Source of the DNA: Planobispora rosea
Lineage (GTDB): Bacteria; Actinomycetota; Actinomycetes; Streptosporangiales; Streptosporangiaceae
Assembly (NCBI RefSeq): GCF_014648175.1
Contig: NZ_BMQP01000038.1
Location: forward strand, 16,588 to 80,587
Reading direction: 5' to 3'
DNA: 64,000 nt
The notes under the pieces were generated by a model, which saw only the letters and a program-made list of their open reading frames with translations, was not told the DNA's origin and did no database searches. How positions within the stretch are numbered: position 1 is the stretch's first letter; the number at the start of each line of letters is the position of its first letter. Position numbers and translations under genes: made by a program. Of this stretch, positions 1 through 10,534 are shown one piece after another.

Positions 1-214
1 TGCCCCCCCGCCAGGATCCTGCACTACAGGATTCTGCTCCTTGAGCATCCACTCCCGTTCCCCCGGATGATGCAAGCTAGACGCGAGGGATATCCGTTCC
101 AGAGAAACCAACGCTATCCGAGTGGATCAGACCCGTGCAACCTTAACTCCACCCAGGGTTCAACCAGATCATCATGCACTGTCATGCACGTTCGGGGGCT
201 AGCCAACGCGGGGA
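1..214. other. non-coding left edge
   Basis: No convincing gene is visible here. Short reading frames are AT-biased at the third codon position and lack ribosome binding sites. The stretch is less GC-rich than the genes to its right, in line with the edge of an old insertion or a promoter region for the transposase-like gene. I see no clear terminal inverted repeat. Confidence 0.4.
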
Positions 215-1489
215 ATGATGCAAAGTCTCACTCCTGTTCCGAACGCTTCCGTTCCGAACACCTCCACTCCGCACACTTCCGTTCCTCACACTTCCCTTCC
301 ACACACTTCCCTTCCACACACTTCCGCTCCGCACACTTCCACTCCGATCTTCTCGGATCTCGTCAACGATCTTTGTGAAATCGCCTTCGCCTCCATGCTC
401 CGCAGCGATCAGCGCCGCTGGGCGGAGATATACATCCGGGGTCTCCTTTCCGTGGACGGCAGGAAAACCATGCGGAAGATCGCGGGGCACGACGGGGGCA
501 CCATCGAGCAGAGCCTGCAGCAGTTCATCAGCAAATCGCCGTGGAAATGGGTTCCCGTCCGCCACGCGCTGGCCCGCCATCTCGACTACCTGCTGCGTCC
601 GCAGGCGTGGATCGTGGAGCCGCTGGTCATCCCGAAGTCGGGCGCGCACTCCGTGGGAGTGGAGCGGCAGTTCGTCCCCCGCCTGGGCAAGGTCACGAAC
701 TGCCAGCAGAGCGTCGGGATCTGGCTGGCCTCCGAGCGGGTGAGCTGCCCGATCGACTGGCAGCTCGCCCTTCCCCCGCAGTGGACCAGCGAACCGGAGC
801 AGCGCGATCGGGCGGCCATCCCCGGTCACGTCAGGTCTCTGACGCCGACCCAGTGCGCCGTCGACGCGATCGTCAACATCGCCGAGGAATGGGGGCTGCG
901 CAGGCAACCGGTGGTCATGGAGGTCCACGAAACCGATCTGTTCACGGTGAGCCACGAACTGGCCTCCCGGAGCATCCCCTTCATCCTGCGGGTGAGCGGC
1001 TCGACCACGGTGCGGGCGGCCGGTCCCGAACCCGCTGCCGGCGGGGAACACTGGGTCTCCGCCCGCCACCTGCTCGAATCCCTCAAAAGCCAGCTGAACT
1101 CGCTCGGCTGGCCGGAGCGCAACCGCCCCTACAGTCAGGAACCGACGGCCCTGCTGGACACACGTGTCTGCCTTCCGCTGCCGCCGGGTTCCGCCGAGGG
1201 GCGATCCCGCCCTTTTGTCTTACTGGGCGCGTGGGTCGAGCGGGGCGGCGAATACTGGATCTCCAACATCGACCAGCTGCCGCCCGCGGCGCTGTTCCGC
1301 GCGGCCGGCCTGACGCAGCGGGTCGCCAAGGATCTCACGGGCGTCTGCCGGCCGCTCGGCATCGGCGACTTCGAGGGACGTTCCTTCCGCGGCTGGCACC
1401 ACCACGTCACCCTCGTCTCGGTCGCGCAGGCCATCACCATGATCGGGAAAATGCGCGGTCAGCCGGTCCGGGCCGTCCCGCCCCGATGA
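215..1489 (+). CDS. degenerate IS701-type transposase-like protein
   Basis: 424 residues with the fold signature of IS701/DDE_5 transposases: HSVGV near residue 144, GKVTNCQ, and a C-terminal EGRSFRGWHHH block (Glu387). From memory of the family, the first catalytic motif is DDTxFPKxG; here it reads EPLVIPKSG (residues 135-143). The second motif, VVADAGYG, reads VVMEVHET (233-240). Both catalytic aspartates therefore appear lost while the glutamate block is kept, so the protein is probably not an active transposase. It may be a domesticated DNA-binding protein. The first 40 residues are low-complexity 5-residue repeats, but the conserved region begins right after them, and no start codon lies between, so ATG 215 or 218 must be used. 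A TTA leucine codon sits at 1220-1222. The next gene starts 15 bases downstream. Confidence 0.75.
   Translation: MMQSLTPVPNASVPNTSTPHTSVPHTSLPHTSLPHTSAPHTSTPIFSDLVNDLCEIAFASMLRSDQRRWAEIYIRGLLSVDGRKTMRKIAGHDGGTIEQSLQQFISKSPWKWVPVRHALARHLDYLLRPQAWIVEPLVIPKSGAHSVGVERQFVPRLGKVTNCQQSVGIWLASERVSCPIDWQLALPPQWTSEPEQRDRAAIPGHVRSLTPTQCAVDAIVNIAEEWGLRRQPVVMEVHETDLFTVSHELASRSIPFILRVSGSTTVRAAGPEPAAGGEHWVSARHLLESLKSQLNSLGWPERNRPYSQEPTALLDTRVCLPLPPGSAEGRSRPFVLLGAWVERGGEYWISNIDQLPPAALFRAAGLTQRVAKDLTGVCRPLGIGDFEGRSFRGWHHHVTLVSVAQAITMIGKMRGQPVRAVPPR
236..355 (+). repeat. 15-bp tandem repeat, about eight units
   Basis: Eight consecutive, partly degenerate 15-base units of the type cacacttccsttccd lie at the 5' end of the transposase-like gene. 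In frame they encode VPNAS, VPNTS, TPHTS, VPHTS, LPHTS, LPHTS, APHTS and TPIFS. Codon third positions here are far less GC-rich than in the rest of the gene, which suggests recent repeat expansion rather than selected coding sequence. Confidence 0.85.
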
Positions 1490-1504
1490 GACAACGGAGT
1501 ACCC

Positions 1505-1849
1505 ATGACCAGTTTGAACTTCTCCCGGCTCCACCCGGCTCTGGACCGGCAGCTCGCGGCTCTGGCGGCGCGTGATCTGGACGGGCTGCTCGCGAACTAC
1601 AGCCCCGACGCCGTGGTCGTCCGTTTCGACCGGACCGCGGACGGCGAGGCCGAGATCCGGGAGATGTTCGCCGACTACATGGCGCTGGAACCCGAACTCG
1701 TCGAACTCGTCCACTACGCGGAGACCGACGACGTCATCTTCTATCGGGCGGTGATGAGCCTGGCCGGGACGGCGTACTGCACCCTGGGGACTCTGGTGCT
1801 CAGGGAAGGCAGGATCTGGCGGCAGACGGCGGCCGTCGAGACCGGCTGA
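1505..1849 (+). CDS. NTF2/SnoaL-like small protein
   Basis: 114 residues with the pattern of a SnoaL-like/NTF2-like cone fold: an N-terminal helix (LDRQLAALAARDLDGLLA), the segment YSPDAVVVRFD, a helix REMFADYMALEP, and terminal beta strands ending LREGRIWRQTAAVE. These proteins are small ligand pockets, enzymes or binding proteins; the sequence alone does not name a substrate. A GGAG ribosome site lies about 6 bases before the ATG. It follows the transposase-like gene by 15 bases and is probably co-transcribed with it. Four further NTF2-like genes lie in the operon on the other strand (12.7-14.5 kb). Confidence 0.75.
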   Translation: MTSLNFSRLHPALDRQLAALAARDLDGLLANYSPDAVVVRFDRTADGEAEIREMFADYMALEPELVELVHYAETDDVIFYRAVMSLAGTAYCTLGTLVLREGRIWRQTAAVETG

Positions 1850-1859
1850 GCGGCCGGGC

Positions 1860-3188
1860 TCACCGCCACCGCAGCAGGTCGCGGGAGTCGGCCAGGCTGA
1901 CGCCCGGAGGAATCCGGGCGTCAGCGGTGACGGTCAGTCGCGGGAAGACGTTGACTCCCCGCAGGCCGACCCCGGCGTGGACGTCGACCTCGTCACCGAG
2001 CGCGCAGAAGTCCGCGAGCGTGACGGGACGGTCCGGGGCCGATCTGATGCGGACCATCTCTCCGAGGAAGGCATCGGTGATCATCGCGCCGGGCCCGATG
2101 ATGCTGTGGTCGCCGCACGAGACGCCGCGCAGGACACTGCCGGGCCCGATGTCGACGCCGTCGCCTATGTCGGAGTCGGCGAGCACAGTGCCGGGCCCGA
2201 TCTCGACGGCCCTGCCGATCCGCACGTGCGGGCCGATCAGCACCGTGCCGTCGGACATCTTCTCCGCGAGGGTCTTGCCCGAGATCTCGTCCTTGAGGCA
2301 GAGGCTGCTCTCGTGGATGCGGACCCCCCCGGGGAAGATCTCGACCTCGGGTCCGTTCCGGTCGCTCAGCAGCGGATATCCGTCCCTGAGCACCTCGCGC
2401 AGGGTCTGGAGGTAGTCGCGGGGATTGCCGAGGTCGCCGAACTTGGTGATCGGGTGGGAGGTGACGCGGAACCCGCGCGAGACGAGCCACGGCAGCAGGT
2501 CGGTGCCCCAGTCGAGGCGGTTCCGGGCCGTGTCGCGCAGCGCCGGTTCCCTGGCCGCCGTCCGCAGCAGGTCGCAGTCGATCAGGTACATGCCCGCGTT
2601 GGTCTCCAGCCCGCCCGATGCCCGGTCGGCCAGTATCCCGGCGACGGCGGGAGTCGGCTTCTCCACGAAATTCGTGACCATGCCTCGCGTGTCGCGGCGC
2701 AGCACGCCGTACTTCCCCGCCGCCTCGGCGGGCGGGCGCGGCACCGTGGCGACGGTGACCGCGGCCCCCGCCTCCCGGTGCGCGCGCGCCATCGCGGCGA
2801 GGTCGAAGTCGAAGACGGAGTCGGTGGGGAAGACCAGCGCCGGCCCCGACAGGTCCCAGTGCTCCAGCGAGTGCAGCGTCGCCTGCCCGGAACCGGTGTT
2901 GTCGTGGTCGAACCGGCTCCTGGAGTACTGGACCGCGACGCCGAGCCGCCGGCCGTCGCCCACCGTCGCCTGGATCTGGGACCGGTTCGCGTTCCCGTTC
3001 GCCGCCACGAAGAGCTCCCGCACCCCCTGACCGCGCAACGACTCCACGGCCCATTCGATGAGGGTACGGCCCGCTATCCGCAACACCGCCTTGCTCCGGA
3101 CGCAGCCGGGCGCGCTCAGCGTCAGCGGCCTGGCCCGGAGCCCCTGGCCCCCGGCCAGGGCGATGGCGGGAATGCTCTTCATCTCCAC
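1860..3188 (-). CDS. NDP-sugar pyrophosphorylase (nucleotidyltransferase plus beta-helix)
   Basis: 442 residues. The N-terminal nucleotidyltransferase domain opens with LAGGQGLRARPLT, the GxGxRxRPLT nucleotide-binding signature, and has VFPTDSVFDFD and FVEKPTP, typical of sugar-1-phosphate nucleotidyltransferases. The C-terminal part (about 290-420) has repeated hexapeptides such as IGPHVRIGRAVEIGPG and LADSDIGDGVDIGPG, a left-handed beta helix. The expected reaction is NTP plus sugar-1-phosphate to NDP-sugar; glucose or mannose is likely but not decidable here. It is the last gene of the minus-strand run, 10 bases after the MinD-like gene. The nearby glucan debranching enzyme makes a sugar-nucleotide role plausible. 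Confidence 0.85.
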   Translation of the reverse strand: MEMKSIPAIALAGGQGLRARPLTLSAPGCVRSKAVLRIAGRTLIEWAVESLRGQGVRELFVAANGNANRSQIQATVGDGRRLGVAVQYSRSRFDHDNTGSGQATLHSLEHWDLSGPALVFPTDSVFDFDLAAMARAHREAGAAVTVATVPRPPAEAAGKYGVLRRDTRGMVTNFVEKPTPAVAGILADRASGGLETNAGMYLIDCDLLRTAAREPALRDTARNRLDWGTDLLPWLVSRGFRVTSHPITKFGDLGNPRDYLQTLREVLRDGYPLLSDRNGPEVEIFPGGVRIHESSLCLKDEISGKTLAEKMSDGTVLIGPHVRIGRAVEIGPGTVLADSDIGDGVDIGPGSVLRGVSCGDHSIIGPGAMITDAFLGEMVRIRSAPDRPVTLADFCALGDEVDVHAGVGLRGVNVFPRLTVTADARIPPGVSLADSRDLLRWR

Positions 3189-3198
3189 CTCGGTGACA

Positions 3199-3942
3199 TC
3201 AGTCGGCGGAACCGACGATCAGTGAGACGATCTGGTGGTAGCCCGCGATCAGCCGGTGTTCCGGTCGGTCCGCGCCGGTGATCTCCACCGGCGCCGGGGA
3301 GTAGGGAAGAACCACGCTCACCGGCACGCCGTACACGAGCTCCGCGTGCCTGAGCATCTCGTCCGGTACGGCGCCGCCGGGCGCCATGTTCATCACCAGG
3401 ACGGGGTCCGGGCAGCCCAGCCGGGCGGCGAGCGAGAGGGTCTCCTCCGCGCAGGCCAGGTCGAGGCGGTCGGGCCTGGTGAGGACGAGCAGCTTGTCAC
3501 AGCTCGCCAGGGCCGTCACGGTCTCGTTGCTGATCCCCGAATGGGTGTCCAGGAGCAGCACGTCGAGGTCGAGGGAGGCGATGAGCCTGTCGAATCCCTC
3601 GCCCAGCAGCCCGACGTCGTACCCCTTGGCCAGCACCTCACCGATGCGGGCGGCGTCGGTGAGCGCGGGGATCAGGAAGAGCGCCGACACGTCGTCCCCC
3701 GATCCCGGCAGGTGGTAGGCGGCGTCCTCTATCTCGCACCGGCCCACCAGGTAGTCGGCCAGCGAGAACCGGGAGCCGTAGTCCGGGATGTCGAACAGGA
3801 TGGCCGTCGAGGGCGACTGGATGTCCATGTCGACGAGGGCCACCCGGCGGCCGGCGACGGCCATGAGCAGCGCCATGTTCGCTATCGTCGTGGACTTCCC
3901 GGTGCCGCCCCGGAAGGAGTGGATCGTGATCACCTCCGTCAT
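3199..3942 (-). CDS. MinD/ParA-like P-loop ATPase
   Basis: 247 residues. The N terminus carries a deviant Walker A, RGGTGKST (residues 11-18), followed by LVDMDIQSPS (switch I-type) and DVLLLDTHSGIS (Walker B/switch II), as in MinD/ParA/FleN ATPases. The usual first lysine of KGGxGKS is Arg11 here. Start chosen at ATG 3942, where GGGAGGAGG precedes it and the codon overlaps the phosphatase stop as ATGA; the frame stays open upstream but that is the shadow of the phosphatase gene. Family members position proteins on membrane or chromosome, or regulate partner activity. Its coupling to an RsbU-type phosphatase suggests a signalling or localisation output for the switch. Confidence 0.85.
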   Translation of the reverse strand: MTEVITIHSFRGGTGKSTTIANMALLMAVAGRRVALVDMDIQSPSTAILFDIPDYGSRFSLADYLVGRCEIEDAAYHLPGSGDDVSALFLIPALTDAARIGEVLAKGYDVGLLGEGFDRLIASLDLDVLLLDTHSGISNETVTALASCDKLLVLTRPDRLDLACAEETLSLAARLGCPDPVLVMNMAPGGAVPDEMLRHAELVYGVPVSVVLPYSPAPVEITGADRPEHRLIAGYHQIVSLIVGSAD

Positions 3943-5135
3943 TCCTCCTCCCGCCGGTGGACCGCCATCATCGTGATGTCGTCGGACTGCTCGGCCTTGC
4001 CGACGTATCCGCGGACCGAGGTCTCGACCCGGTCCAGGAGCCTCGTCGCCGACGCCGCCGGTTCCCGCAGCAGGGCGAGGAGCCGTTCCTCGCCGAAGAA
4101 CTCCCCCGCGCCGTTGCGCGCCTCGGTCACGCCGTCGGTGTAGACGAACAGGGTGTCGCCGACGTCGATCGCGACGGACCCGAGTGAGAAGTCGCAGTCG
4201 GGCACGACGCCCACGGCCGGTCCCGTGGGTTCGAGGAACCTGAACGGCTCGCCCGATCCGCTGATCACGACCGGTGGATTGTGCCCCCCGTTGATGTAGA
4301 TGAGACTCCCGGTGACCGGGTCCAGGACGCAGAAGAACATCGTGGCGAAATAGCCCTGCCGCATGTGGTTGCGGGTGAGGTAGCCGTTGGTGCCGGTGAC
4401 CGCGTTCATCAGCGGCGTCGCGCCGACCACGGGGATCACCCGGCCGTCGCCGGCCATGGCGGCCTGGTCGACGATCAGGCTCTGCAGACCGCTGTGCTCG
4501 GCCGTGTGCCGGAGCAGGCTGCGGATCAGCGCCATGAAGAGAGCCGCGCCCACGCCCTTGTCGCAGACGTCGGCGACGACCAGCGCCAGCCGTCGCCTGT
4601 TGACCAGCTCGAACACGTCGTAGAAGTCGCCCGCGACCTTCCGCGCCGGGTCGAAGCGCACATCGAGGTCCCATCCCGGCCTGGTGGGGAGCGTCTCGGG
4701 GAGGAACCCCCGCTGGATCTCCCTGCCGATCTGCAGTTCGCGCTCGTAGCCCAGCAGGTCCGCGCGGGCCTCGGCCCTGGCCCGCTCCAGGCAGGTGCCC
4801 ATCCGGGCACCGACCAGGACCGGGAGGAAGGGCGGGACGATGTAGTCGAGTCCTCCTCTGACGTGCGGTTCCAGGGTGTCGAAGTCGTCGTCGGCGAAGA
4901 CCGCGACGACGTGCGGCACTCCTTCGAACCGTCCGCCGACCGCCTTGATCGTCTGCGGGGAGAGCGCCGACGACGCCAGGAGGATGTCGCCGCGCGGTGC
5001 CCGGCCGGCGGCCGGGTCGAGTATCTGGCCCGACGTCCAGGTCTCCACCGTCATGTCCAGCGCCTGCAGAGCTCGCAGCAGCTCCCGAGGCACGGTACCC
5101 GGCCTCTTGACGACGAGCACGGCGCTCTTCACCAT
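3939..5135 (-). CDS. RsbU-like PP2C phosphatase with N-terminal receiver-like domain
   Basis: 398 residues. Residues 1-120 resemble a response-regulator receiver (KSAVLVVKRPG, VVAVFADDD, LDYIVPPFLP) but I cannot assign a complete acidic phosphorylation pocket. A linker helix containing GREIQRGFLPETLP leads into a SpoIIE/PP2C domain with VAGDFYDVF, VADVCDKGVGAALFMAL and DTLFVYTDGVTEARN, the metal-binding aspartate motifs. The family dephosphorylates phospho-STAS anti-sigma antagonists. Its partners are next door: an RsbW-like kinase (overlap 7 bases) and two STAS proteins upstream in the operon. Its stop overlaps the start of the MinD-like gene. Confidence 0.9.
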   Translation of the reverse strand: MVKSAVLVVKRPGTVPRELLRALQALDMTVETWTSGQILDPAAGRAPRGDILLASSALSPQTIKAVGGRFEGVPHVVAVFADDDFDTLEPHVRGGLDYIVPPFLPVLVGARMGTCLERARAEARADLLGYERELQIGREIQRGFLPETLPTRPGWDLDVRFDPARKVAGDFYDVFELVNRRRLALVVADVCDKGVGAALFMALIRSLLRHTAEHSGLQSLIVDQAAMAGDGRVIPVVGATPLMNAVTGTNGYLTRNHMRQGYFATMFFCVLDPVTGSLIYINGGHNPPVVISGSGEPFRFLEPTGPAVGVVPDCDFSLGSVAIDVGDTLFVYTDGVTEARNGAGEFFGEERLLALLREPAASATRLLDRVETSVRGYVGKAEQSDDITMMAVHRREEE

Positions 5136-5572
5136 TCTGCTTTCACGTGTCGGTGGACCATGAGCGTGCTGGTGTTGACGCCGTCCACGAACATGTACGC
5201 GAAGTCGTCGAGAGCCCGCAGCGCCAGGAAGATCCCGAGCCCGCCGATCCGGCGTTCCGCCGGCGGGACGTCGAGCTCCGGGTCCGACAGTCCCCGCCGC
5301 GGGTCGAAGGGCGGCGCGTCGTCCTCCAGGCGGACCCAGACCGACTCCCCGCTCGTCCCGCAGCAGACCGCGAACTCACCCCCGCGTCCGGCGTATCCGT
5401 GGACGATGATGTTGGTGGCGAGTTCGTCGGTCGCCAGGCGCAGCCGGTACGTCGCCTCCTTCGGTAGCCGCGCCCTCCTGGCGAGCGAGAGGACGTGGTC
5501 GGCCAGCTGCTCCAGCGACGGCAGCGCGGCGGGCAGCCGGAGGCGGCAACGTAGCGGACTCATCGGCCTCAC
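5129..5572 (-). CDS. RsbW-like anti-sigma/serine kinase (HATPase_c_2)
   Basis: 147 residues with GHKL ATPase boxes: N box DELATNIIVHGY, G1-like DDAPPFDP, and G2 GGLGIFL. This matches the small HATPase_c_2 kinases that phosphorylate STAS proteins and bind sigma factors. GTG 5572 overlaps the STAS gene stop (GTGA); ATG 5563 is an alternative with a better placed GTGAGG. It lies between its likely STAS substrate (5569-5880) and the PP2C phosphatase that would reverse the phosphorylation. No sigma factor gene is present in the window, so the target is unknown. Confidence 0.9.
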   Translation of the reverse strand: MRPMSPLRCRLRLPAALPSLEQLADHVLSLARRARLPKEATYRLRLATDELATNIIVHGYAGRGGEFAVCCGTSGESVWVRLEDDAPPFDPRRGLSDPELDVPPAERRIGGLGIFLALRALDDFAYMFVDGVNTSTLMVHRHVKAEW

Positions 5573-5852
5573 CCGTCGACGAGGACGAGATTCCGGTCCA
5601 GTCCGGTCAGCCGGATGATCCGGGCGACCGACTCGGCGGCCCCGGCGATGGTGATGCGCACGTCCTCCCCCAGCTTCTGCTGCGCGAACATCAGCGAGCG
5701 CAGTCCGGCGCTCGACATGTAGGTCAGGTTCCGCATCTGGATGACGATGCTCGTGACCCTCCCGGCCGCGGCCTGCTCGATCGTGTCGTGGAAGGCGTAG
5801 GCGGTCGACGCGTCCAGCTCGCCGGTCAGCTCGATGTCGGCGACGCCGCCGT

Positions 5853-5880
<28 letters not shown>
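5569..5880 (-). CDS. STAS-domain anti-sigma factor antagonist
   Basis: 103 residues, a complete single STAS domain: strand GGVADIELTGELDAST, then VIQMRNLTYMSSAGLRSL, where Ser57 aligns with the phosphorylated serine of SpoIIAA/RsbV proteins. In the family, the unphosphorylated form captures the RsbW-type kinase and releases its partner. The first 28 bases overlap the 3' end of the GlgX gene, so translation is probably coupled. It forms a contiguous substrate-kinase-phosphatase set with the next two genes. Confidence 0.9.
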
Positions 5881-7987
<2,107 letters not shown>

Positions 7988-7991
<4 letters not shown>

Positions 7992-8299
7992 CGGTGAACA
8001 CCCTCGGCGATCTCGAAGAAGTCCAGGAAACCGGTGGCCGCCATCACGAACCTGACCTCGTCCGCGACCCCCGTGATGGCCATCCTGGTGTCCTGCTCAC
8101 GCGCCTGCCGGTGCAGCAGGAGCAGGGCGCGCAGCCCGGAGCTCGACACGTAGGAGACCGAACTCAGATCGATCAGCATCTGGCCGCCCGGGACGAGCAC
8201 GGCGAACAGCTGGTGGGCGGAACCACTGTCGATCTCTCCGACCAGGATCGCGGTGGTCGCGTCTCCGACGCGGCCCAGGGACATCTCGAAGCTGCTCAT
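7988..8299 (-). CDS. second STAS-domain anti-sigma factor antagonist
   Basis: 103 residues, a single STAS domain with ILVGEIDSGSA and LIDLSSVSYVSSSGLRALL; Ser53 aligns with the phosphoacceptor serine. ATG 8299 overlaps the stop of the AGE-family gene (ATGA), and its own stop overlaps the GlgX start (ATGA), so it is translationally coupled on both sides. The region upstream in this frame is only the shadow of the AGE gene. Two distinct STAS proteins with one RsbW kinase in one operon suggests either two substrates or one regulatory decoy. Confidence 0.88.
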
Positions 8300-10122
8300 G
8301 ACGCCTGCTCCGGGGTGAGCCGGACGCGGACCTTCACCTGGCGCGGCGTCTCGGGAAGCCGGACGGTCAGCGCCTGGGCGTCGTAGTCGTCGTGGGGGGA
8401 GCCGTCGATCTCCACCTCGGTGATCCGCACCCGGCCGGCGGGGAGCAGGTCGGGCGCCACCCGCAGGACGCGGCCGGGGAAACCGTCGGGGTGGGGCTTG
8501 AACCAGAAGTCCATCGGGCGCCCGCTGATGAGCAGGTTGTTGTAGACGGCTCCCAGGTAGCACAGCTCGGCCGAGTGGTACATGCTCATCGAGTGGCTGC
8601 CCTTGAGCCGCTCGGTGCCGAGCAGGTACGGCAGGCCGCTGGCCAGCACGTTGAAGTAGACCGCGCCCTCGTCGTGGTCGAGGAAGAAGGCGTTGTAGAA
8701 GGCCTCCGCCCGGCGCGCGTCCCGCAGGAAGTCCTCCCGGCCGGTGAGCCCGTGCAGGATGAGGTAGGCCAGGATGGCCTGCTCCTGCTGCCACCACGCC
8801 TTGCGGTCGTGCCAGGCGAAGTGGTGGGCCTCCTGGCCGGCGTCCTTGACCCGTTCCACGACGTCGTACCACCCGCCGCGCTGCCGGTCGCTGCCGACCG
8901 CGGGCATGGTGTCGCCGATGGCGGTGGCCAGGCCGAGGTAGGAGTCCTTGGGGCGGAGGGTGTGCATCCGCATCAGGTTCCAGGCGATCTTGAGGTTGTG
9001 CCCGACGACGGCCCGGTTCTGCTGCCAGCCGTGGGTGGTGTCGTGCGACCAGTCCCGGTGGAAGCGCTCCTGCACGAACGGGCTGTGCGTGTCGTCGGGG
9101 AAGCGCTCGACGATGGTGTCGAAGGTGTACTCCAGCATGTCGGCGTAGCGCCGGTCCCCGGTGGCCAGATAGAGGTTGATCAGGTACGCGGGCGCGTGGT
9201 CGCCGACGGAGTTCCAGTTCTTGCGCTCCCGGTTCTCCCCCAGGGACTCGTGGTCGGGGCTCATCAGGATGGGGTCGACGTGTGAGAAGTAGCCGCCCTG
9301 CTCCCGGTCGAGGAAGAACCTGTCGAACAGCCGGACGGTGGCGTCCGCGTCCCGCCGGATGCGCGGGTCGCCGGTGATCCGGTAGGTCTGCACGGGCCCG
9401 GCGAGCGCGTAGATCTGCTCGTACATCGGGATCGCGTGGTAGTCGTCGCCGAACTCGGAGGTGAACAGCTTCTTCTCGGTGTCGCCGTTGACGCTCAGGC
9501 CGTGGTACCAGTAGATGACGTCCTCGTCGTGGTCGACGAAGCGCATGTGCTCGCGCAGATACTCCGTCCCCTGCTCGGCGACCTCCAGGTAGGTCTCGTC
9601 GCCGGTCAGCAGGAAGGCGCTGGCCATGCCGTACACCAGCCGGGAGATCGTGTCGGTCTCCTGCACGTGGCTGGTGGTCTTCTCACCGCCCAGGCGGATC
9701 TCGGTGCGGTAGCCGGCGAAGTCCACCGGCCCCTCGCCGAACTGCGCCTGCCGGTAGAAACCGGCTATCTTCTCAAGCTGGTCGACCCACCAGTTCTTCT
9801 CCTCGAACCGGAACTCGGCGGCCTTGCCGTCCATGAAGATCAGGCGTTTGGCCTCGAACCGCGGCGGGCTGCCCTCGGGATAGAAGACACCGTAGACGAA
9901 CAGGAAGCGACCGGCCTCCAGCATGTCGTCGATGTGCCCGCTGGCGTCGACGTACGGCTCCTGCAGATTGCGCAGCAGTTCGGCGCTCGGGTCGCCGGCG
10001 AGGGAGATCTCGAACTCCCGGCCGTCGGCCGTGACCAGGCCGAAGGCCCGGCCCACCGGGTCGTGACGCGAGACGGTGCCCGCGATGGTGTCGGAGAAGG
10101 TGAAACTCATAACGTCAGACAT
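8296..10122 (-). CDS. AGE-family (N-acylglucosamine 2-epimerase-like) protein
   Basis: 608 residues from the preferred ATG at 10122, which has GAAGGG about 8 bases upstream; a GTG at 10137 is an alternative. Residues about 95-520 look like an (alpha/alpha)6 barrel of the AGE superfamily: many aromatic helices, DHAPAYLINLYLATGD, HDTTHGWQQNRAVVGHNLK, HHFAWHDRKAWWQQEQAI. Histidine-rich loops of this kind form the active site in the family. Extra N- and C-terminal beta-rich segments make it longer than typical 400-residue epimerases. Known family reactions are sugar epimerisation or isomerisation. Substrate is unknown. The start overlaps the VOC gene by 8 bases. Confidence 0.75.
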   Translation of the reverse strand: MSDVMSFTFSDTIAGTVSRHDPVGRAFGLVTADGREFEISLAGDPSAELLRNLQEPYVDASGHIDDMLEAGRFLFVYGVFYPEGSPPRFEAKRLIFMDGKAAEFRFEEKNWWVDQLEKIAGFYRQAQFGEGPVDFAGYRTEIRLGGEKTTSHVQETDTISRLVYGMASAFLLTGDETYLEVAEQGTEYLREHMRFVDHDEDVIYWYHGLSVNGDTEKKLFTSEFGDDYHAIPMYEQIYALAGPVQTYRITGDPRIRRDADATVRLFDRFFLDREQGGYFSHVDPILMSPDHESLGENRERKNWNSVGDHAPAYLINLYLATGDRRYADMLEYTFDTIVERFPDDTHSPFVQERFHRDWSHDTTHGWQQNRAVVGHNLKIAWNLMRMHTLRPKDSYLGLATAIGDTMPAVGSDRQRGGWYDVVERVKDAGQEAHHFAWHDRKAWWQQEQAILAYLILHGLTGREDFLRDARRAEAFYNAFFLDHDEGAVYFNVLASGLPYLLGTERLKGSHSMSMYHSAELCYLGAVYNNLLISGRPMDFWFKPHPDGFPGRVLRVAPDLLPAGRVRITEVEIDGSPHDDYDAQALTVRLPETPRQVKVRVRLTPEQAS

Positions 10123-10534
10123 GGTCGTGCCCTTCACGTTCCTGGTCGCGGTAGCCCTGGCTGACCTCGACGACGACCCCGTCCGGGTCCCTGATCCAGA
10201 CGGTGCGCCAGCCCTCGATCGCCTCGTCGAAGCCGAGCGGGCCGAGTGTCACCTCCGCCGCGTCCCCCATCGTGCGCAGGAACGCCCCGACGTCGTCGGT
10301 CTGGAAGGCGAGGTGACGGATGGTGCCGGGTTCCGGCGGCCCGTCTCCCCGGGCGGCGCCGGTACGGCCGCCGACCGGGAACAGCTCCAGGTAGGCGTCG
10401 TCCCTCCGCAGGAAGACGATCTCCCCGTTGTCGATCGGCACCGCCCTGGCCCGGCGGAAGCCGAACCAGCGGGTGTAGAACTCCTCGGTCCGTACCTGGT
10501 CCGCGCAGTTGAGACCCACGTGCGACCACCTCAT
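10115..10534 (-). CDS. VOC-superfamily (glyoxalase/dioxygenase-like) protein
   Basis: 139 residues with two beta-alpha-beta-beta-beta modules. The start, MRWSHVGLNCAD, has the N-terminal metal-ligand His; IRHLAFQTDDV has the start of the second module; IRDPDGVVVEVSQ is the typical C-terminal strand with a metal-ligand Glu. Family members are glyoxalases, fosfomycin or bleomycin resistance proteins, or ring-cleaving dioxygenases. Starts with ATG overlapping the upstream DJ-1 gene stop (ATGA). Its place between a DJ-1-type and an AGE-type gene suggests handling of a reactive carbonyl or sugar-derived intermediate, which is inference. Confidence 0.85.
   Translation of the reverse strand: MRWSHVGLNCADQVRTEEFYTRWFGFRRARAVPIDNGEIVFLRRDDAYLELFPVGGRTGAARGDGPPEPGTIRHLAFQTDDVGAFLRTMGDAAEVTLGPLGFDEAIEGWRTVWIRDPDGVVVEVSQGYRDQEREGHDHV

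Noticed and set aside
236..355. CRISPR-like array
   Set aside because: The 15-bp units follow each other without spacers and keep a reading frame; this is a tandem repeat, not a repeat-spacer array.
215..1489. Active insertion sequence
   Set aside because: The catalytic aspartate motifs look altered, and I found no terminal inverted repeats or target duplication around the gene.
1977..3281. Long plus-strand open frames opposite minus-strand genes throughout 2-16 kb
   Set aside because: They are GC-driven mirror frames with Arg/Pro/Gly/Ala-rich translations and no domain or ribosome site; the opposite strand encodes clear families.
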